Below are positions 24,085 to 32,687 of a stretch of 37,675 nucleotides of DNA, piece by piece. Every line of letters starts with the position of its first letter. Position 1 is the stretch's first letter. The notes under the pieces were generated by a model, which worked only from the letters and a program-made list of their open reading frames with translations, was not told where the DNA came from and searched no databases. Made by a program: the position numbers and the translations under genes. The stretch lies in the NCBI RefSeq assembly GCF_910586915.1, contig NZ_CAJULN010000026.1:1-37675 (forward strand), read 5' to 3'. This DNA comes from an uncultured Bacteroides sp. (GTDB lineage: Bacteria; Bacteroidota; Bacteroidia; Bacteroidales; Bacteroidaceae).

Positions 24085-24350
24085 GAAACGCCGTTTCCGG
24101 CCTGATTCTTTTTCGGAAATACCGGAAATCGGCAGATGATGATTCGATTCGTTTCCGAAAGGCGCTAAAAACACCATTTCCTGGGTCTTTCCATACGGAA
24201 AGAAGCTAAAAGCATTCGTATCCGGCCTGTTTCAGAAAGGAAACAAAGTAGAAACGCCGTATCCAGCTTCTTTCTTCGCGGCGGCAGCATTGCGTACTCC
24301 GTTTCCACCCGTATTTGGGAACGATACATTCAAACTTCATCGGTATCCCC
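24085..24350. repeat. Degenerate tandem array, 41-42 bp period, between the two GH13 genes
   Basis: The core CGT[T/A]TCC recurs at 24092, 24175 (as CATTTCC), 24217, 24258, 24300 and 24342 (GGTATCC). Steps are 83, 42, 41, 42 and 42 bases, so one unit near 24133 has decayed. Each core follows an A-rich stretch such as AGAAACGC or GCTAAAAGC and precedes a GGCCTG/AGCTTC and T-rich stretch. The strongest matches are AGAAACGCCGTTTCCGGCCT (24085) and AGAAACGCCGTATCCAGCTT (24250). The last unit ends at the glgB stop codon. I see no gene in 24045-24349. Confidence 0.65.
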
Positions 24351-26362
24351 TACTTCTTCTTTCTAAGTACCACGGCAGTACGCGCAGGAATGTAGAGTTT
24401 CAGCCACTCTTTCTTTTCCTTCTTGTACAGCGGGTCGGCAATTGTGAAATGAACGACCGAATCATCGGACAAGCCGTTTCCACCGAATGCAACATTATCG
24501 GTATTCAATATCACTTCATAAGCACCCGGAGTTACCAGGAAACCATAATCGACAAATGATTGTTTCGGATTGAAATTGAAGACAAATATCAAATCCTTAC
24601 GTTTGTAAGCCAATACCTGGTCACCGTCATTATGCCATATTTCCTGGACAGGGGTTGCTTGGAAATTCTTCATGCTCTTGATTACTTTCAGCATTTCCGC
24701 ATCAAAATCCCCCATATAGTGGTAAGTCAGATTTTTGTTATCAAACAAATCCCACTGACGACGGGCGTATTTGCACGACCAGCCGTTACCCTCACGCGGG
24801 AAGTCAATCCATTCAGGATGACCGAACTCATTTCCCATGAAATTCAGATAGCCTCCATTCATGGTAGAAGCAGTCAGCAACCGAATCATCTTGTGCAACG
24901 CAATACCCCGGCTGACCATGTAATTTTCGTCCCCCTTCTGCATATGCCAATACATATCCGCATCAATCAGCCGGAAGATAATGGTCTTGTCACCTACCAA
25001 AGCCTGGTCGTGGCTTTCTGCGTAAGATATGGTCTTTTCATCCTGGCGGCGATTGGTCACTTCCCAAAACAGGCTGGAAGGTTTCCAGTCTTCATCAATC
25101 TTTTCTTTGATTGTCTTAATCCAGTAATCAGGAATATTCATAGCCATGCGATAATCGAACCCGTAGCCGCCATCTTCCACTTTAGCAGCCAGCCCCGGCA
25201 TACCGGAAACCTCTTCTGCAATGGTTATTGCTTTCGGATTGACCTGATGAATCAATTCGTTGACCAATGTAAGGTAACAGATTGCATTATCATCCTGATG
25301 GCCGTTGAAATAATCCGCATAATTACAGAAAGCCTCGCCCAATCCATGACTATAATACAGCATCGACGTCACTCCGTCAAAACGGAATCCGTCGAACTTA
25401 TACTCTTCCAACCAGAATTTGCAATTGGACAGCAGGAAGTGAATGACTTCATTCTTGCCATAATCAAAACAAAGGGAATCCCAAGCCGGATGTTCGCGAC
25501 GTCCTCCCGGATAAAAATATTGGTTGGGATCGCCGGCAAAGTTGCCCAGTCCTTCCACTTCGTTCTTTACAGCGTGCGAATGAACAATGTCCATAATCAC
25601 AGCAATTCCCAATCCGTGAGCAGCATCAATCAACGCTTTCAGCTCGTCGGGAGTACCGAAACGGGAAGAAGCGGCAAAGAAACTGGATACATGATATCCG
25701 AAACTGCCATAATATGGATGTTCCTGAATGGCCATAATCTGAATGCAATTATATCCTTCTTGGGCAATGCGAGGGAGTATCTTTTCGCGGAACTCATTAT
25801 AGCTTCCCACTTTTTCCTCTTGTTGCGCCATCCCGATATGACATTCGTAAATCAATAAAGGGTTGGTGCTGGGCTTGAATGTTTTCTTCTTGAATTTATA
25901 GGGTTTCTCCGGCGCCCAAACCTGAGCACTGAAGATGTTGGTCTGTTCGTCCTGAACGACACGCGTAGCCCATGCGGGAATACGTTCTCCCTGGCCGCCG
26001 TCCCAATATATGTTCAACTTGTATAAATCGCCATGATGAATCGCATCGGCAGGCAAATTTATCTCCCAATGTCCGTTCTTCAGTTTTTTCAACTTATAGG
26101 CCGCCTTTTCCTCCCAGTTATTGAATGTACCTACCATATAGATATGTGTAGCATTCGGGGCCCATTCGCGGAAAGTCCACCCCTTGTCGGTACGATGCAA
26201 TCCAAAATAAAGATAGCCTGATGCGAAGTCCGAAAGAGTCTGTTTTCCCTTATTTGTCAGCTCGGCTTTCTTGTTCAGCACAAACTGGCGACGACCTGTA
26301 ATAGCATTGGCAAAAGGCTCCAGCCACGGGTCATTTTTGATAAGATTAAGTGTCTTTTCCAT
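24350..26362 (-). CDS. glgB: 1,4-alpha-glucan branching enzyme
   Basis: A 670-residue enzyme that forms alpha-1,6 branches in glycogen. Seen: N-terminal CBM48 domain at about 40-135 (FREWAPNATHIYMVGTFNNW), GH13 regions DIVHSHAVKN, GFRFDGVTSMLYY with the nucleophile Asp at about 325, TIAEEVSGMPG with the acid/base Glu at about 383, and YAESHDQALVGDKT with the stabilising Asp. LNFMGNEFGHPEWIDFPREG follows as in other GlgB proteins of the eukaryote-like group. It is the last gene of a probable operon with the YhcH-like gene 18 bases upstream. The stop codon lies at the edge of the 41-bp repeat array. Confidence 0.95.
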   Translation of the reverse strand: MEKTLNLIKNDPWLEPFANAITGRRQFVLNKKAELTNKGKQTLSDFASGYLYFGLHRTDKGWTFREWAPNATHIYMVGTFNNWEEKAAYKLKKLKNGHWEINLPADAIHHGDLYKLNIYWDGGQGERIPAWATRVVQDEQTNIFSAQVWAPEKPYKFKKKTFKPSTNPLLIYECHIGMAQQEEKVGSYNEFREKILPRIAQEGYNCIQIMAIQEHPYYGSFGYHVSSFFAASSRFGTPDELKALIDAAHGLGIAVIMDIVHSHAVKNEVEGLGNFAGDPNQYFYPGGRREHPAWDSLCFDYGKNEVIHFLLSNCKFWLEEYKFDGFRFDGVTSMLYYSHGLGEAFCNYADYFNGHQDDNAICYLTLVNELIHQVNPKAITIAEEVSGMPGLAAKVEDGGYGFDYRMAMNIPDYWIKTIKEKIDEDWKPSSLFWEVTNRRQDEKTISYAESHDQALVGDKTIIFRLIDADMYWHMQKGDENYMVSRGIALHKMIRLLTASTMNGGYLNFMGNEFGHPEWIDFPREGNGWSCKYARRQWDLFDNKNLTYHYMGDFDAEMLKVIKSMKNFQATPVQEIWHNDGDQVLAYKRKDLIFVFNFNPKQSFVDYGFLVTPGAYEVILNTDNVAFGGNGLSDDSVVHFTIADPLYKKEKKEWLKLYIPARTAVVLRKKK

Positions 26363-26380
26363 CTCTGAATTGAATTTAGA

Positions 26381-26827
26381 TTATGCTTTTACTTTTACTA
26401 TCACTTTCTTGACGCCGTCTGGAGTAATGCCGGGAGCATGGCCGTCTTGAGGAAAGAAGATGGCAAACATTCCCGGTTTCACAGCAATGTAGGTCTCAGC
26501 CAATCCTTCAAAAAAAGTAATGTCCTTCTCTGCGTTATAAGGGGCGTCTGCCGGCACACAGTCTTTGGCGGCAGTGTAACCCATTACTTCCGTTCCCGAC
26601 AATGGAATCTGAATGTCTATAAACTCGTTATGTGTCTCCAGCCTGGCTTCTTCCTTGCTTTTGGGATTCGTTTGCGCAATGTTCACCAACAAGTCTTTTC
26701 CTTTCAGCTCCGTCTTGCCGATTTCCATCGCTTGGAGGTCATGGGATTTCAGAAACGCAACTGCTTCTGCAAATAAAGGATTTAAAGACACATATTTTTC
26801 CAGATTTTCTAAAGTATCTACTATCAT
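26381..26827 (-). CDS. YhcH/YjgK/YiaL family protein
   Basis: A 148-residue cupin-like protein of the YhcH/YjgK/YiaL family, which also contains the EbgC beta subunit of an evolved beta-galactosidase. Seen: MIVDTLENLEKYVSLNPLF, the HNEFIDIQIPLSGTEVMGY stretch at about 77-95 (metal and ligand residues), and FAIFFPQDGHAPGI at about 120-133 with the conserved His. Relatives are thought to act on sialic acid or other sugar anomers. Cytoplasmic. It lies between DUF2461 (33 bases) and glgB (18 bases), all on the same strand. Confidence 0.92.
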   Translation of the reverse strand: MIVDTLENLEKYVSLNPLFAEAVAFLKSHDLQAMEIGKTELKGKDLLVNIAQTNPKSKEEARLETHNEFIDIQIPLSGTEVMGYTAAKDCVPADAPYNAEKDITFFEGLAETYIAVKPGMFAIFFPQDGHAPGITPDGVKKVIVKVKA

Positions 26828-26860
26828 ATCGGTTCAATTTTAAAGTTTATATTTACAATA

Positions 26861-27526
26861 TTATTCAAAGTCGTCAATCGTGTAGTTGATAAAATCGGCA
26901 AACCGCTTGAATTGACGGAACACCTCGTCAATCTGTTCCAATGCGTCCGGACGGGTAAAAAAGTCATCGGGTACAGGATAGGAACAGACATATTCCTTGC
27001 ATTTCAGATAATCAATATACTTGAAATCTTTCGGAAAGCCTTTCGGAGCAGTCTTCAGGAAGTCCTCTCCTATCACCGGAAAGTATCTCTTAAATTCCGG
27101 ATCTTCCACAATGGAAAGAAACTCTTCGATATTATCATAAATAGATTGACGAACTGCTTTCAAGACGTTGGAAGGAAGGCACAGACTTCCGCCGGCAAGC
27201 ATGGAACCATCCGGTTGCAGATGTACATAGTAACCACAATGATCGGACTTCTTGCCCTTCGCATTGATATAACCGCCGAAATGAATTTTATAAGGTGTTT
27301 TATCCGCAGAGAAGCGGGTATCCCGATAAATACGATAGGTACAGTCTTTGGGTTGGATTCCCCGAATTGTTTCATCAAACAGGGAGATACGGGCAATCAC
27401 CGTTGCCAGAAAATTGTCAAACTCAGCACGAGCTATCTCATATTCTGCCTTATGCTCATTAAACCACTCACGATTGTTATTCGCGGAAAGATCTTTTAAA
27501 AACTGAAAGATAACGGGTATGTTCAT
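26861..27526 (-). CDS. DUF2461-family protein
   Basis: A 221-residue soluble protein of the DUF2461 (TIGR02453) family. Seen: FLKDLSANNNREWFNEHKAE at about 6-25, YRIYRDTRFSADKTPYKIHF at about 64-83 and GYYVHLQPDGSMLAGG at about 98-113, the three conserved blocks. Biochemical role unknown. I chose the second ATG (MNIPVIFQFLKDL), the usual start of the family; a start three codons earlier is equally open. It heads the likely operon with the YhcH-like gene and glgB. A -7 box lies upstream. Confidence 0.9.
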   Translation of the reverse strand: MNIPVIFQFLKDLSANNNREWFNEHKAEYEIARAEFDNFLATVIARISLFDETIRGIQPKDCTYRIYRDTRFSADKTPYKIHFGGYINAKGKKSDHCGYYVHLQPDGSMLAGGSLCLPSNVLKAVRQSIYDNIEEFLSIVEDPEFKRYFPVIGEDFLKTAPKGFPKDFKYIDYLKCKEYVCSYPVPDDFFTRPDALEQIDEVFRQFKRFADFINYTIDDFE

Positions 27527-27552
27527 CTTTATCATTTTCTGTTATTACCCCA

Positions 27553-27560
27553 CAAACGTA
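27553..27560 (-). promoter_or_regulatory. -7 promoter box for the DUF2461-yhcH-glgB group
   Basis: TACGTTTG on the minus strand (27560-27553), matching TAnnTTTG, 27 bases before the start. No clear -33. Confidence 0.4.
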
Positions 27561-27599
27561 CAAATTTTATTTCATATAAACTAAAAAAGGAAATAAAAG

Positions 27600-27638
27600 G
27601 GTATAAAAAAAGCATCGGCTTAATGAGCCGATGCTTTC
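27600..27638 (-). terminator. Terminator of the pabB-pabC transcript
   Basis: AAAGCATCGGCT (27609-27620) pairs with AGCCGATGCTTT (27626-27637) around TAATG. On the minus strand a run of seven T follows, so it ends transcripts coming from pabC. The 170 bases between this and the pabC stop hold no gene that I can see. Confidence 0.85.
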
Positions 27639-27811
27639 ACACATTTATCAAAAAAACAGACTCTTCTGTCTCTGACGTACTTTAGCTTTCACAAGTGGAG
27701 TACAATCTTTTTAATTAATCTTATATCTAATACTATGAAAAACACATAAATATAACAGTGGAAGAGAGGGATTTGTTCGGCAAGAAGCCGTATATTTCAG
27801 TTAATAATGGT

Positions 27812-28408
27812 TTATAGGATTAAATGTTCATCATCAACAGGTAGTATGACGCGTCCCCAATCAATCATCGCATTGAACAGCATTATTTTAGAGTACTCTC
27901 CCAAATGTGTCTGCAAAATTTCTTTCTCTACAATCAAGTTCTTGCCCAACAACTCGGCACGTTTTGTTCCCCGAAGTAGTGGACGGGAAGGCGCACACCA
28001 TCTCTCCCCGTTATAAAGTGCCACGTTAGCAATAGAAGTGTCTGTCAGATAGCCGTCTTTCACTATCAATACGTCGTCCGCCATCTCCCTTCGCGCATAC
28101 AAGACATTCAAATCCTCCCTATTCGTACTTTTATAGGTGTAATCAATCGTGTCAGATTCAACCAAGCGCAATGAAGTAATCTTCCTCATACAATAAGGCG
28201 TATAGGTAATTTCTTCTATCTCTCTACCATACACAACCCGGCATTTATAGATACCTGCAAATGATTGCGGAGAAATAAATCCCCCTAAATCAATCGGGGC
28301 GCAATCTTTCCAAAAGGTTGCACGAGTCCGATTAAAACGTTCTGCATGGTAATCAAGATTATAAATCTTTCCATTCTCTATCCGGATAGTTTCAATAAAT
28401 AGGCACAT
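27812..28408 (-). CDS. pabC: Aminotransferase class IV protein, probable aminodeoxychorismate lyase
   Basis: A 198-residue PLP-fold-IV protein. Seen: FIETIRIENGKIYNLDYHAE (about 4-23, the usual start in this family), VVYGREIEEITYTPY, the probable PLP Lys in YTYKSTNRED at about 92, and TDTSIANVALYNGERWCAPS at about 134-153. Together with PabB it makes p-aminobenzoate for folate. It is shorter than E. coli PabC (269). It overlaps the pabB stop by 17 bases, so the two are translated as a pair, which supports this assignment over a branched-chain or D-amino acid aminotransferase. Confidence 0.88.
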   Translation of the reverse strand: MCLFIETIRIENGKIYNLDYHAERFNRTRATFWKDCAPIDLGGFISPQSFAGIYKCRVVYGREIEEITYTPYCMRKITSLRLVESDTIDYTYKSTNREDLNVLYARREMADDVLIVKDGYLTDTSIANVALYNGERWCAPSRPLLRGTKRAELLGKNLIVEKEILQTHLGEYSKIMLFNAMIDWGRVILPVDDEHLIL

Positions 28409-29399
28409 ATACTTTTTGTTTCATTTCATTATATTCGCTTTCTGCATCGCTTTGGCAAGTGACTCCCCCACCGCTTTTGAAATACATCTCCTTTCCTTGC
28501 TGCTCTACAAAACGTATCATAACGGCACTATCCAAATTCTCTCCGTCGAAATAACCCATGACACCTGTATAAAATCCTCTGTCATAGGTTTCTGCTTCTT
28601 GAATAATCTGCATCGTTTTTTTCTTTGGAGCGCCCGTTATAGAGCCGGCAGGCAATAACTTGAAAATAATATCGCCTAAATGTTTCCAATAATCATCCGG
28701 AAGCACTCCCTGAATTTCCGAACTTGTCTGAAGAATAGCTCCTTGATTCGTCTGTAAGACATCAATATACCGATAACGGGATACTGACACTCGATTGGCT
28801 ACCATACTTAAATCATTACGTATCAAGTCGACAATCGTAGCGTGCTCCGCCGCTTCTTTCGGATCATTCATCAGTAATTGGACAGCATTAGCTATTGAAG
28901 CGTCAACCGTCCCCTTCATGGGATATGAAGAAATTTTTCCTTGACGGATTCTGACAAATATTTCAGGAGAAAAAACTGTAAATGAATCCTTAACCCACAA
29001 TTTATAGATAGCTTTTGAACGAAAATAAATATCTTCCAACGTGAGGTCGGTTTCTATCGGCGTACGGCAAGTCAAGTTTGTCAAGAAACTGTTTCCTGCG
29101 AAAATATTACTTTGAACAATATGGAACGAACGCCGATAAATATCAAAAGATTCGGGATATGCTTGCCAATAAATATCCGTATCTTTTTTATCAAGATAAG
29201 AATACAAATAGTTTTTATCCAACGCCGATTCATTCGTAAATCCATTCAGGTTATAGATTAACTCTGTTGAATCTATCAATGCAACATCCTCTACATAAGA
29301 AGCATCTTGTAGATAGTTAATGACAAAGATAAAAGGGCGACGGGACAATCCTAAGTCATTCATTCGCCCGACAGCCTGTTCCTTAGTGTACAAACGCAT
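28392..29399 (-). CDS. pabB: Aminodeoxychorismate synthase component I
   Basis: A 335-residue chorismate-binding enzyme that makes aminodeoxychorismate for folate synthesis. Seen: SFDIYRRSFHIVQSNIFAGN at about 80-100, NLTCRTPIETDLTLEDIYF, FSPEIFVRIRQGKISSYPMK at about 140-160 (chorismate site), EHATIVDLIRNDLSMVA at about 190-206, and PAGSITGAPKKKTMQIIQEA with EAETYDRGFYTGVMGYFDG near 250-290. It lacks the N-terminal extension of E. coli PabB, as is common in Bacteroidota. The start follows a TACTTTTG promoter box 22 bases upstream; the longer frame reaches into the promoter. No glutamine amidotransferase gene is adjacent. Confidence 0.93.
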   Translation of the reverse strand: MRLYTKEQAVGRMNDLGLSRRPFIFVINYLQDASYVEDVALIDSTELIYNLNGFTNESALDKNYLYSYLDKKDTDIYWQAYPESFDIYRRSFHIVQSNIFAGNSFLTNLTCRTPIETDLTLEDIYFRSKAIYKLWVKDSFTVFSPEIFVRIRQGKISSYPMKGTVDASIANAVQLLMNDPKEAAEHATIVDLIRNDLSMVANRVSVSRYRYIDVLQTNQGAILQTSSEIQGVLPDDYWKHLGDIIFKLLPAGSITGAPKKKTMQIIQEAETYDRGFYTGVMGYFDGENLDSAVMIRFVEQQGKEMYFKSGGGVTCQSDAESEYNEMKQKVYVPIY

Positions 29400-29420
29400 A
29401 AAATCCTTCTGTTTTGACAG

Positions 29421-29428
29421 CAAAAGTA
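29421..29428 (-). promoter_or_regulatory. -7 promoter box for pabB-pabC
   Basis: TACTTTTG on the minus strand (29428-29421), matching TAnnTTTG; transcript start near 29415. Confidence 0.5.
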
Positions 29429-29452
29429 CACAAAAAGTATGTATAAATGCAA

Positions 29453-29489
29453 TAAAAAAAGGGTTACCCGATGTGTCTATCGGCAACCC
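29453..29489 (-). terminator. Terminator of the TPR protein gene
   Basis: On the minus strand AGGGTTGCCGAT pairs with ATCGGGTAACCC (29461-29489, one bulge) followed by seven T (29460-29454). Lies 25 bases past the TPR stop and just before the pabB promoter. Confidence 0.85.
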
Positions 29490-29514
29490 TCCATATTCTT
29501 TTATAACAAGATAA

Positions 29515-30249
29515 TTACTTCATTGCAGCTTTTACTTGCGGAAGCATTTTTTTCACGTTTTCGTTTTCCGGTGATATTTTAGCAGCTTCTTCCAAATAAT
29601 CTACTGCTTCTTTAAATCTTGCATCAGCTTTTTCTTTTTCTGCTGCATATTTATCAGCATTCGAATTTGCCAAAGGAGCAGCTTTCTGCAAAATATTAGC
29701 TCCGTCATTGTAGCAAAGAACACCCAGACTATACAAAGCATTTGTCTTGTATGTCTTATGATCCAAAGGAATCACTTTCTTGAAACAATCTTCTGCTTCT
29801 GCTGCCTTACCGGCTTTCTGAGCAGCAAGTCCGGCTTTCAGATAATGAAGGCCATAATTTTTCACCATTGTCTTATTATTCGGATCAACTTTTAATCCTT
29901 CTTCCAAAGTAGCCACATATTCATCGGTTTTCTTTAAAGCATCTAAGGCCAAAGCTTTACGGGCATATGCATTTCCTATGTTGAATTTCTTTTGAATAGC
30001 GACATCAAAGAATGTAACAGCTTCTGCATATTTCTTTACTTCACTGGCAGATATACCGCAATAATAAGCAGTCGCAGAATCCTGATTATTAGTTTGTTTC
30101 AAATATTCACTAAACTTAGCATACGCTACCGGATAATTTTTGGCATTGAACGCATCATTTCCTTCTTTCTTAATTTGGTTAGGATCTGTTTGCGCAAAAA
30201 GACTGGTTACTGTAATACAAAATGCAAATAAAAAAATAAATTTCTTCAT
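29515..30249 (-). CDS. Exported tetratricopeptide-repeat protein
   Basis: A 244-residue protein with a signal peptide (FIFLFAFCITVTSLFAQ, cleavage at about 20) and TPR repeats. Recognisable units: IKKEGNDAFNAKNYPVAYAKF (about 26-46), GISASEVKKYAEAVTFFDVA, YARKALALDALKKTDEYV, GLAAQKAGKAAEAEDCFKKV, and FKEAVDYLEEAAKISPENEN near the C-terminus. TPR proteins scaffold complexes; the partner is unknown, but the protein should be periplasmic. Monocistronic, with its own promoter and terminator. Lys- and Ala-rich throughout. Confidence 0.9.
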   Translation of the reverse strand: MKKFIFLFAFCITVTSLFAQTDPNQIKKEGNDAFNAKNYPVAYAKFSEYLKQTNNQDSATAYYCGISASEVKKYAEAVTFFDVAIQKKFNIGNAYARKALALDALKKTDEYVATLEEGLKVDPNNKTMVKNYGLHYLKAGLAAQKAGKAAEAEDCFKKVIPLDHKTYKTNALYSLGVLCYNDGANILQKAAPLANSNADKYAAEKEKADARFKEAVDYLEEAAKISPENENVKKMLPQVKAAMK

Positions 30250-30280
30250 AACTTTATGTGTTTTTTAATTGTTTATCGCC

Positions 30281-30288
30281 CAAAAGTA
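30281..30288 (-). promoter_or_regulatory. -7 promoter box for the TPR gene
   Basis: TACTTTTG on the minus strand (30288-30281), 31 bases before the ATG. The stretch 30250-30489 holds nothing else that I can support. Confidence 0.45.
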
Positions 30289-30489
30289 AGTCTTATCATA
30301 CAAAAACACAACTCTATTTTGATTTTTTTGAACTTTTTGAAAGCTATATAACGTTAGTTACTCTTCGTAAAAACCTAATCTCACCATCTTATCGGCGTTA
30401 CAATGTAGAAACAAGAAAATATCACACATTCATAAGAACTTGATTTATAAGTACAAATAAAAATATTAATAAAAAAGTAGCAAAAAGTT

Positions 30490-30519
30490 TTTGAGTTATC
30501 AGAAAAAGCACTACCTTTG
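30490..30519 (+). promoter_or_regulatory. tRNA-Arg promoter
   Basis: TTTG (30490-30493), 18 bases, TACCTTTG (30512-30519). Transcript start near 30526. The bases from the -7 box onward match those of the tRNA-Lys promoter. Confidence 0.75.
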
Positions 30520-30536
30520 CAACCGCAAATGAGGAT

Positions 30537-30610
<74 letters not shown>

Positions 30611-30612
30611 CG

Positions 30613-30645
30613 AAAGGCGGTTACTTCGGTAGCCGCCTTTTTTAT
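30613..30645 (+). terminator. Terminator after tRNA-Arg
   Basis: AGGCGGTTAC with TTCG loop and GTAGCCGCCT, then six T. The stem directly follows the tRNA. Confidence 0.88.
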
Positions 30646-30760
30646 TGTATATCAGTTATTTAAAGCGTTTATTATTGTCTATCAAGCTGTTACCTCCCGC
30701 ATTCTATTAACATCTATTAAGCGGATAAATACAGAGAAATGCGGAGAAAGAAGTTGTTTT

Positions 30761-30811
30761 TGATACCAATATGATACCAACTTTTTTACTTGATACCAAA
30801 AATGTGATACC
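30761..30811 (+). repeat. Four TGATACC direct repeats before the integrase (candidate arm-type sites)
   Basis: TGATACC at 30761, 30772, 30791 and 30805, three of them followed by A. All are in the same orientation and 44-94 bases before the integrase start. Position and form fit arm-type integrase or excisionase binding sites, or operators for the integrase gene; this is inference. The rest of 30646-30854 holds no gene. Confidence 0.6.
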
Positions 30812-30854
30812 GTTTTCCGATTTAACTATTTACTAACTTAAAACGTTAAAAAGC

Positions 30855-31792
30855 ATGAAGTACCCAACAATGAAATTCGTGTTCGACAGAAAGAAAGTCG
30901 CCACGAAAACCAAAAAAGGGCTTGTTCAAATCGAAGTAACTTCGGAAGGCAAGCGGAAATGGATTGGAACACCGGTAAAGGTGTATTCCGATCAATGGAA
31001 CGAAAAAAAGAAGGTGATTAATTCGGTCAACTCCATCCAGCTTAACACAATACTTGATGGGATGATGGCAAAGTTGAATGAGTTCATTCTTGACCTTGTG
31101 AGAAATAACCAGCAATTCGACTTTGAAAAACTTAATGCGTTTTTGGAAAAGTCAACCCGTTCTGATTCGTTCATTGAATTTGTACGTACAAGGATAGAGG
31201 ATAGAACAGACCTCGAAGATAGCACCCGTAAACAGCACAGAACCTTGCTACAATCGCTTGAAAAGTTCGGGAAGATAAATTATATGGATGACCTTACAAA
31301 AGCGAATATAACGCTTTATGACGAATTTCTTCATCAGTAAGGAATATCACAGCCAACTATTTATAACTATCACAAACGTTTGAAACGTTACCTCCATGAA
31401 GCAATGAAGTTCGGGCTGTTGGATACAGACCCTTATACTGGACTGCACTTCGAGCGCGGAAAATTCGAGAAACGGAAATATCTTACGGAAGAAGAATTGA
31501 AAACTATTCATTCATGCAAAATTAATGTTCCGGCAATAGACCGTGTACGCGACTTGTTTCTGTTCCAGTGCTACACTGGACTTGCTTACTCCGACTTCAA
31601 GAAATTCGACTTTGAAAAGGATGTTGAGGAAAAAAACGGAAAATACATCGTATCGGATAGGCGTAAGAAAACGAATAAAGACTATAAAATAGTTCTTCTT
31701 ACTCCGGCAATCGAGATATTGAAGAAATACGATTATAAGCTGCCTGTAATCAGCAATCAGAAATACAACGTCTCGCTAAAAGTAGTTGCACA
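30855..31792 (+). pseudogene. Phage-type tyrosine recombinase, in-frame stop and 3' truncation
   Basis: The N-terminal Arm-like domain (MKFVFDRKKVATKTKKGLVQ ... WIGTPVKVYSDQWN) and core-binding domain (FIEFVRTRIEDRTDLEDSTR) run to a TAA at 31338-31340, then the same frame continues GISQPTIYNYHKRLKRYLHE into the catalytic domain (YLTEEELKTIHS, LFLFQCYTGLAYSDFKKFDF). So a single nonsense codon splits it. The box I Arg position reads Ala in TGLAYSD, a replacement also known in Bacteroides IntDOT-type enzymes. The gene then breaks at the left end of the IS at 31792, after LKVVAH, so the HxxR and the nucleophile Tyr are lost. It cannot be an active recombinase. Confidence 0.9.
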
Positions 31793-31904
31793 TGGAAAAT
31801 CCAGTGTAAGATGCCCCCTAAAACCAAAAAGATTCTACCCCCTGAAAATATTCAATAATGCCCCCTCAAAAAGTCTTGACCGATGGGGTTATTATTATTT
31901 TAGT

Positions 31905-32687
31905 TTATTTCCCTCTGTATGCCGCCATCTTCCGGACACTTTCTCCGGTTAACTCAATTCGGTGAGCCGTATGTATAATACGATCCATTATGGCATCTGC
32001 CACGGTAGGATCCCCGATTGCGTCATACCAATTATCCGTCGGCAGTTGCGAGGTAATGATGATAGACTTGCGTCCATGCCGGTCCTCTATTATATCAAGC
32101 AGGATGGGACGTTCCTTGGCGTCAAGGTTCACAAGGAATAGATCATCCAATATGAGCAGTGTGCTCCGTTCGATTCTCTTGAGTTCCGCTTCCAATGTGC
32201 CTTTTAATTTTGCCACTTTAAGCGTACCCATAAGTTTCGGGGCATTCGCATAATATGTCCGTATACCCTTCTTGCAGGCTTCATACCCCATGGCTGTGGC
32301 AAGGAAGCTCTTTCCGGTACCGGATGAACCGGTGATGAAGAGGTTCTGTCCCTGGCGAATGAACTCCAGCGAAGCAAGACGCTCCATTTGGTTACGGTCA
32401 AGACCACGCGGGATTGTATAGTCTATCTGTTCGAGGCAGGCCTTGTAGCGGAACGAAGCTCCGCGTATAAGACGTTGGATGGCCGCATTGGCGCGGTAGT
32501 CCCATTCCCTGGCAAGTAACATGTGTAGGAAAGAGTCGATTGTCATTGTTTCGGCCATGGTGGAGGCCAGGCTTTCAGTGAAAGCGGCTGCCATGCCATG
32601 TAGCTTCATACGGTTCATCAGCTCGATTGTCAACGTATTGCGGTCTTTTTCGACTGCTATTGGGGTGGTAAGATTATTTGTTTCCAT
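31905..32687 (-). CDS. istB: IS21-family helper ATPase IstB
   Basis: A 260-residue AAA+ protein that helps IstA choose and bind target DNA. Seen: Walker A GSSGTGKSFLA at about residues 119-129, Walker B STLLILDDLFL at about 172-182, sensor region SIIITSQLPTDNWYDAIGDP at about 210-229, and the C-terminal Arg-finger segment (MDRIIHTAHRIELTGES). Full length for the family. Its start overlaps the istA stop by 14 bases, so translation is probably coupled. Confidence 0.95.
   Translation of the reverse strand: METNNLTTPIAVEKDRNTLTIELMNRMKLHGMAAAFTESLASTMAETMTIDSFLHMLLAREWDYRANAAIQRLIRGASFRYKACLEQIDYTIPRGLDRNQMERLASLEFIRQGQNLFITGSSGTGKSFLATAMGYEACKKGIRTYYANAPKLMGTLKVAKLKGTLEAELKRIERSTLLILDDLFLVNLDAKERPILLDIIEDRHGRKSIIITSQLPTDNWYDAIGDPTVADAIMDRIIHTAHRIELTGESVRKMAAYRGK

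Noticed and set aside
24560..25858. 432-codon plus-strand open frame opposite glgB
   Set aside because: Fully antisense to a complete glgB; its translation has no recognisable motifs and reflects the codon bias of the real gene.
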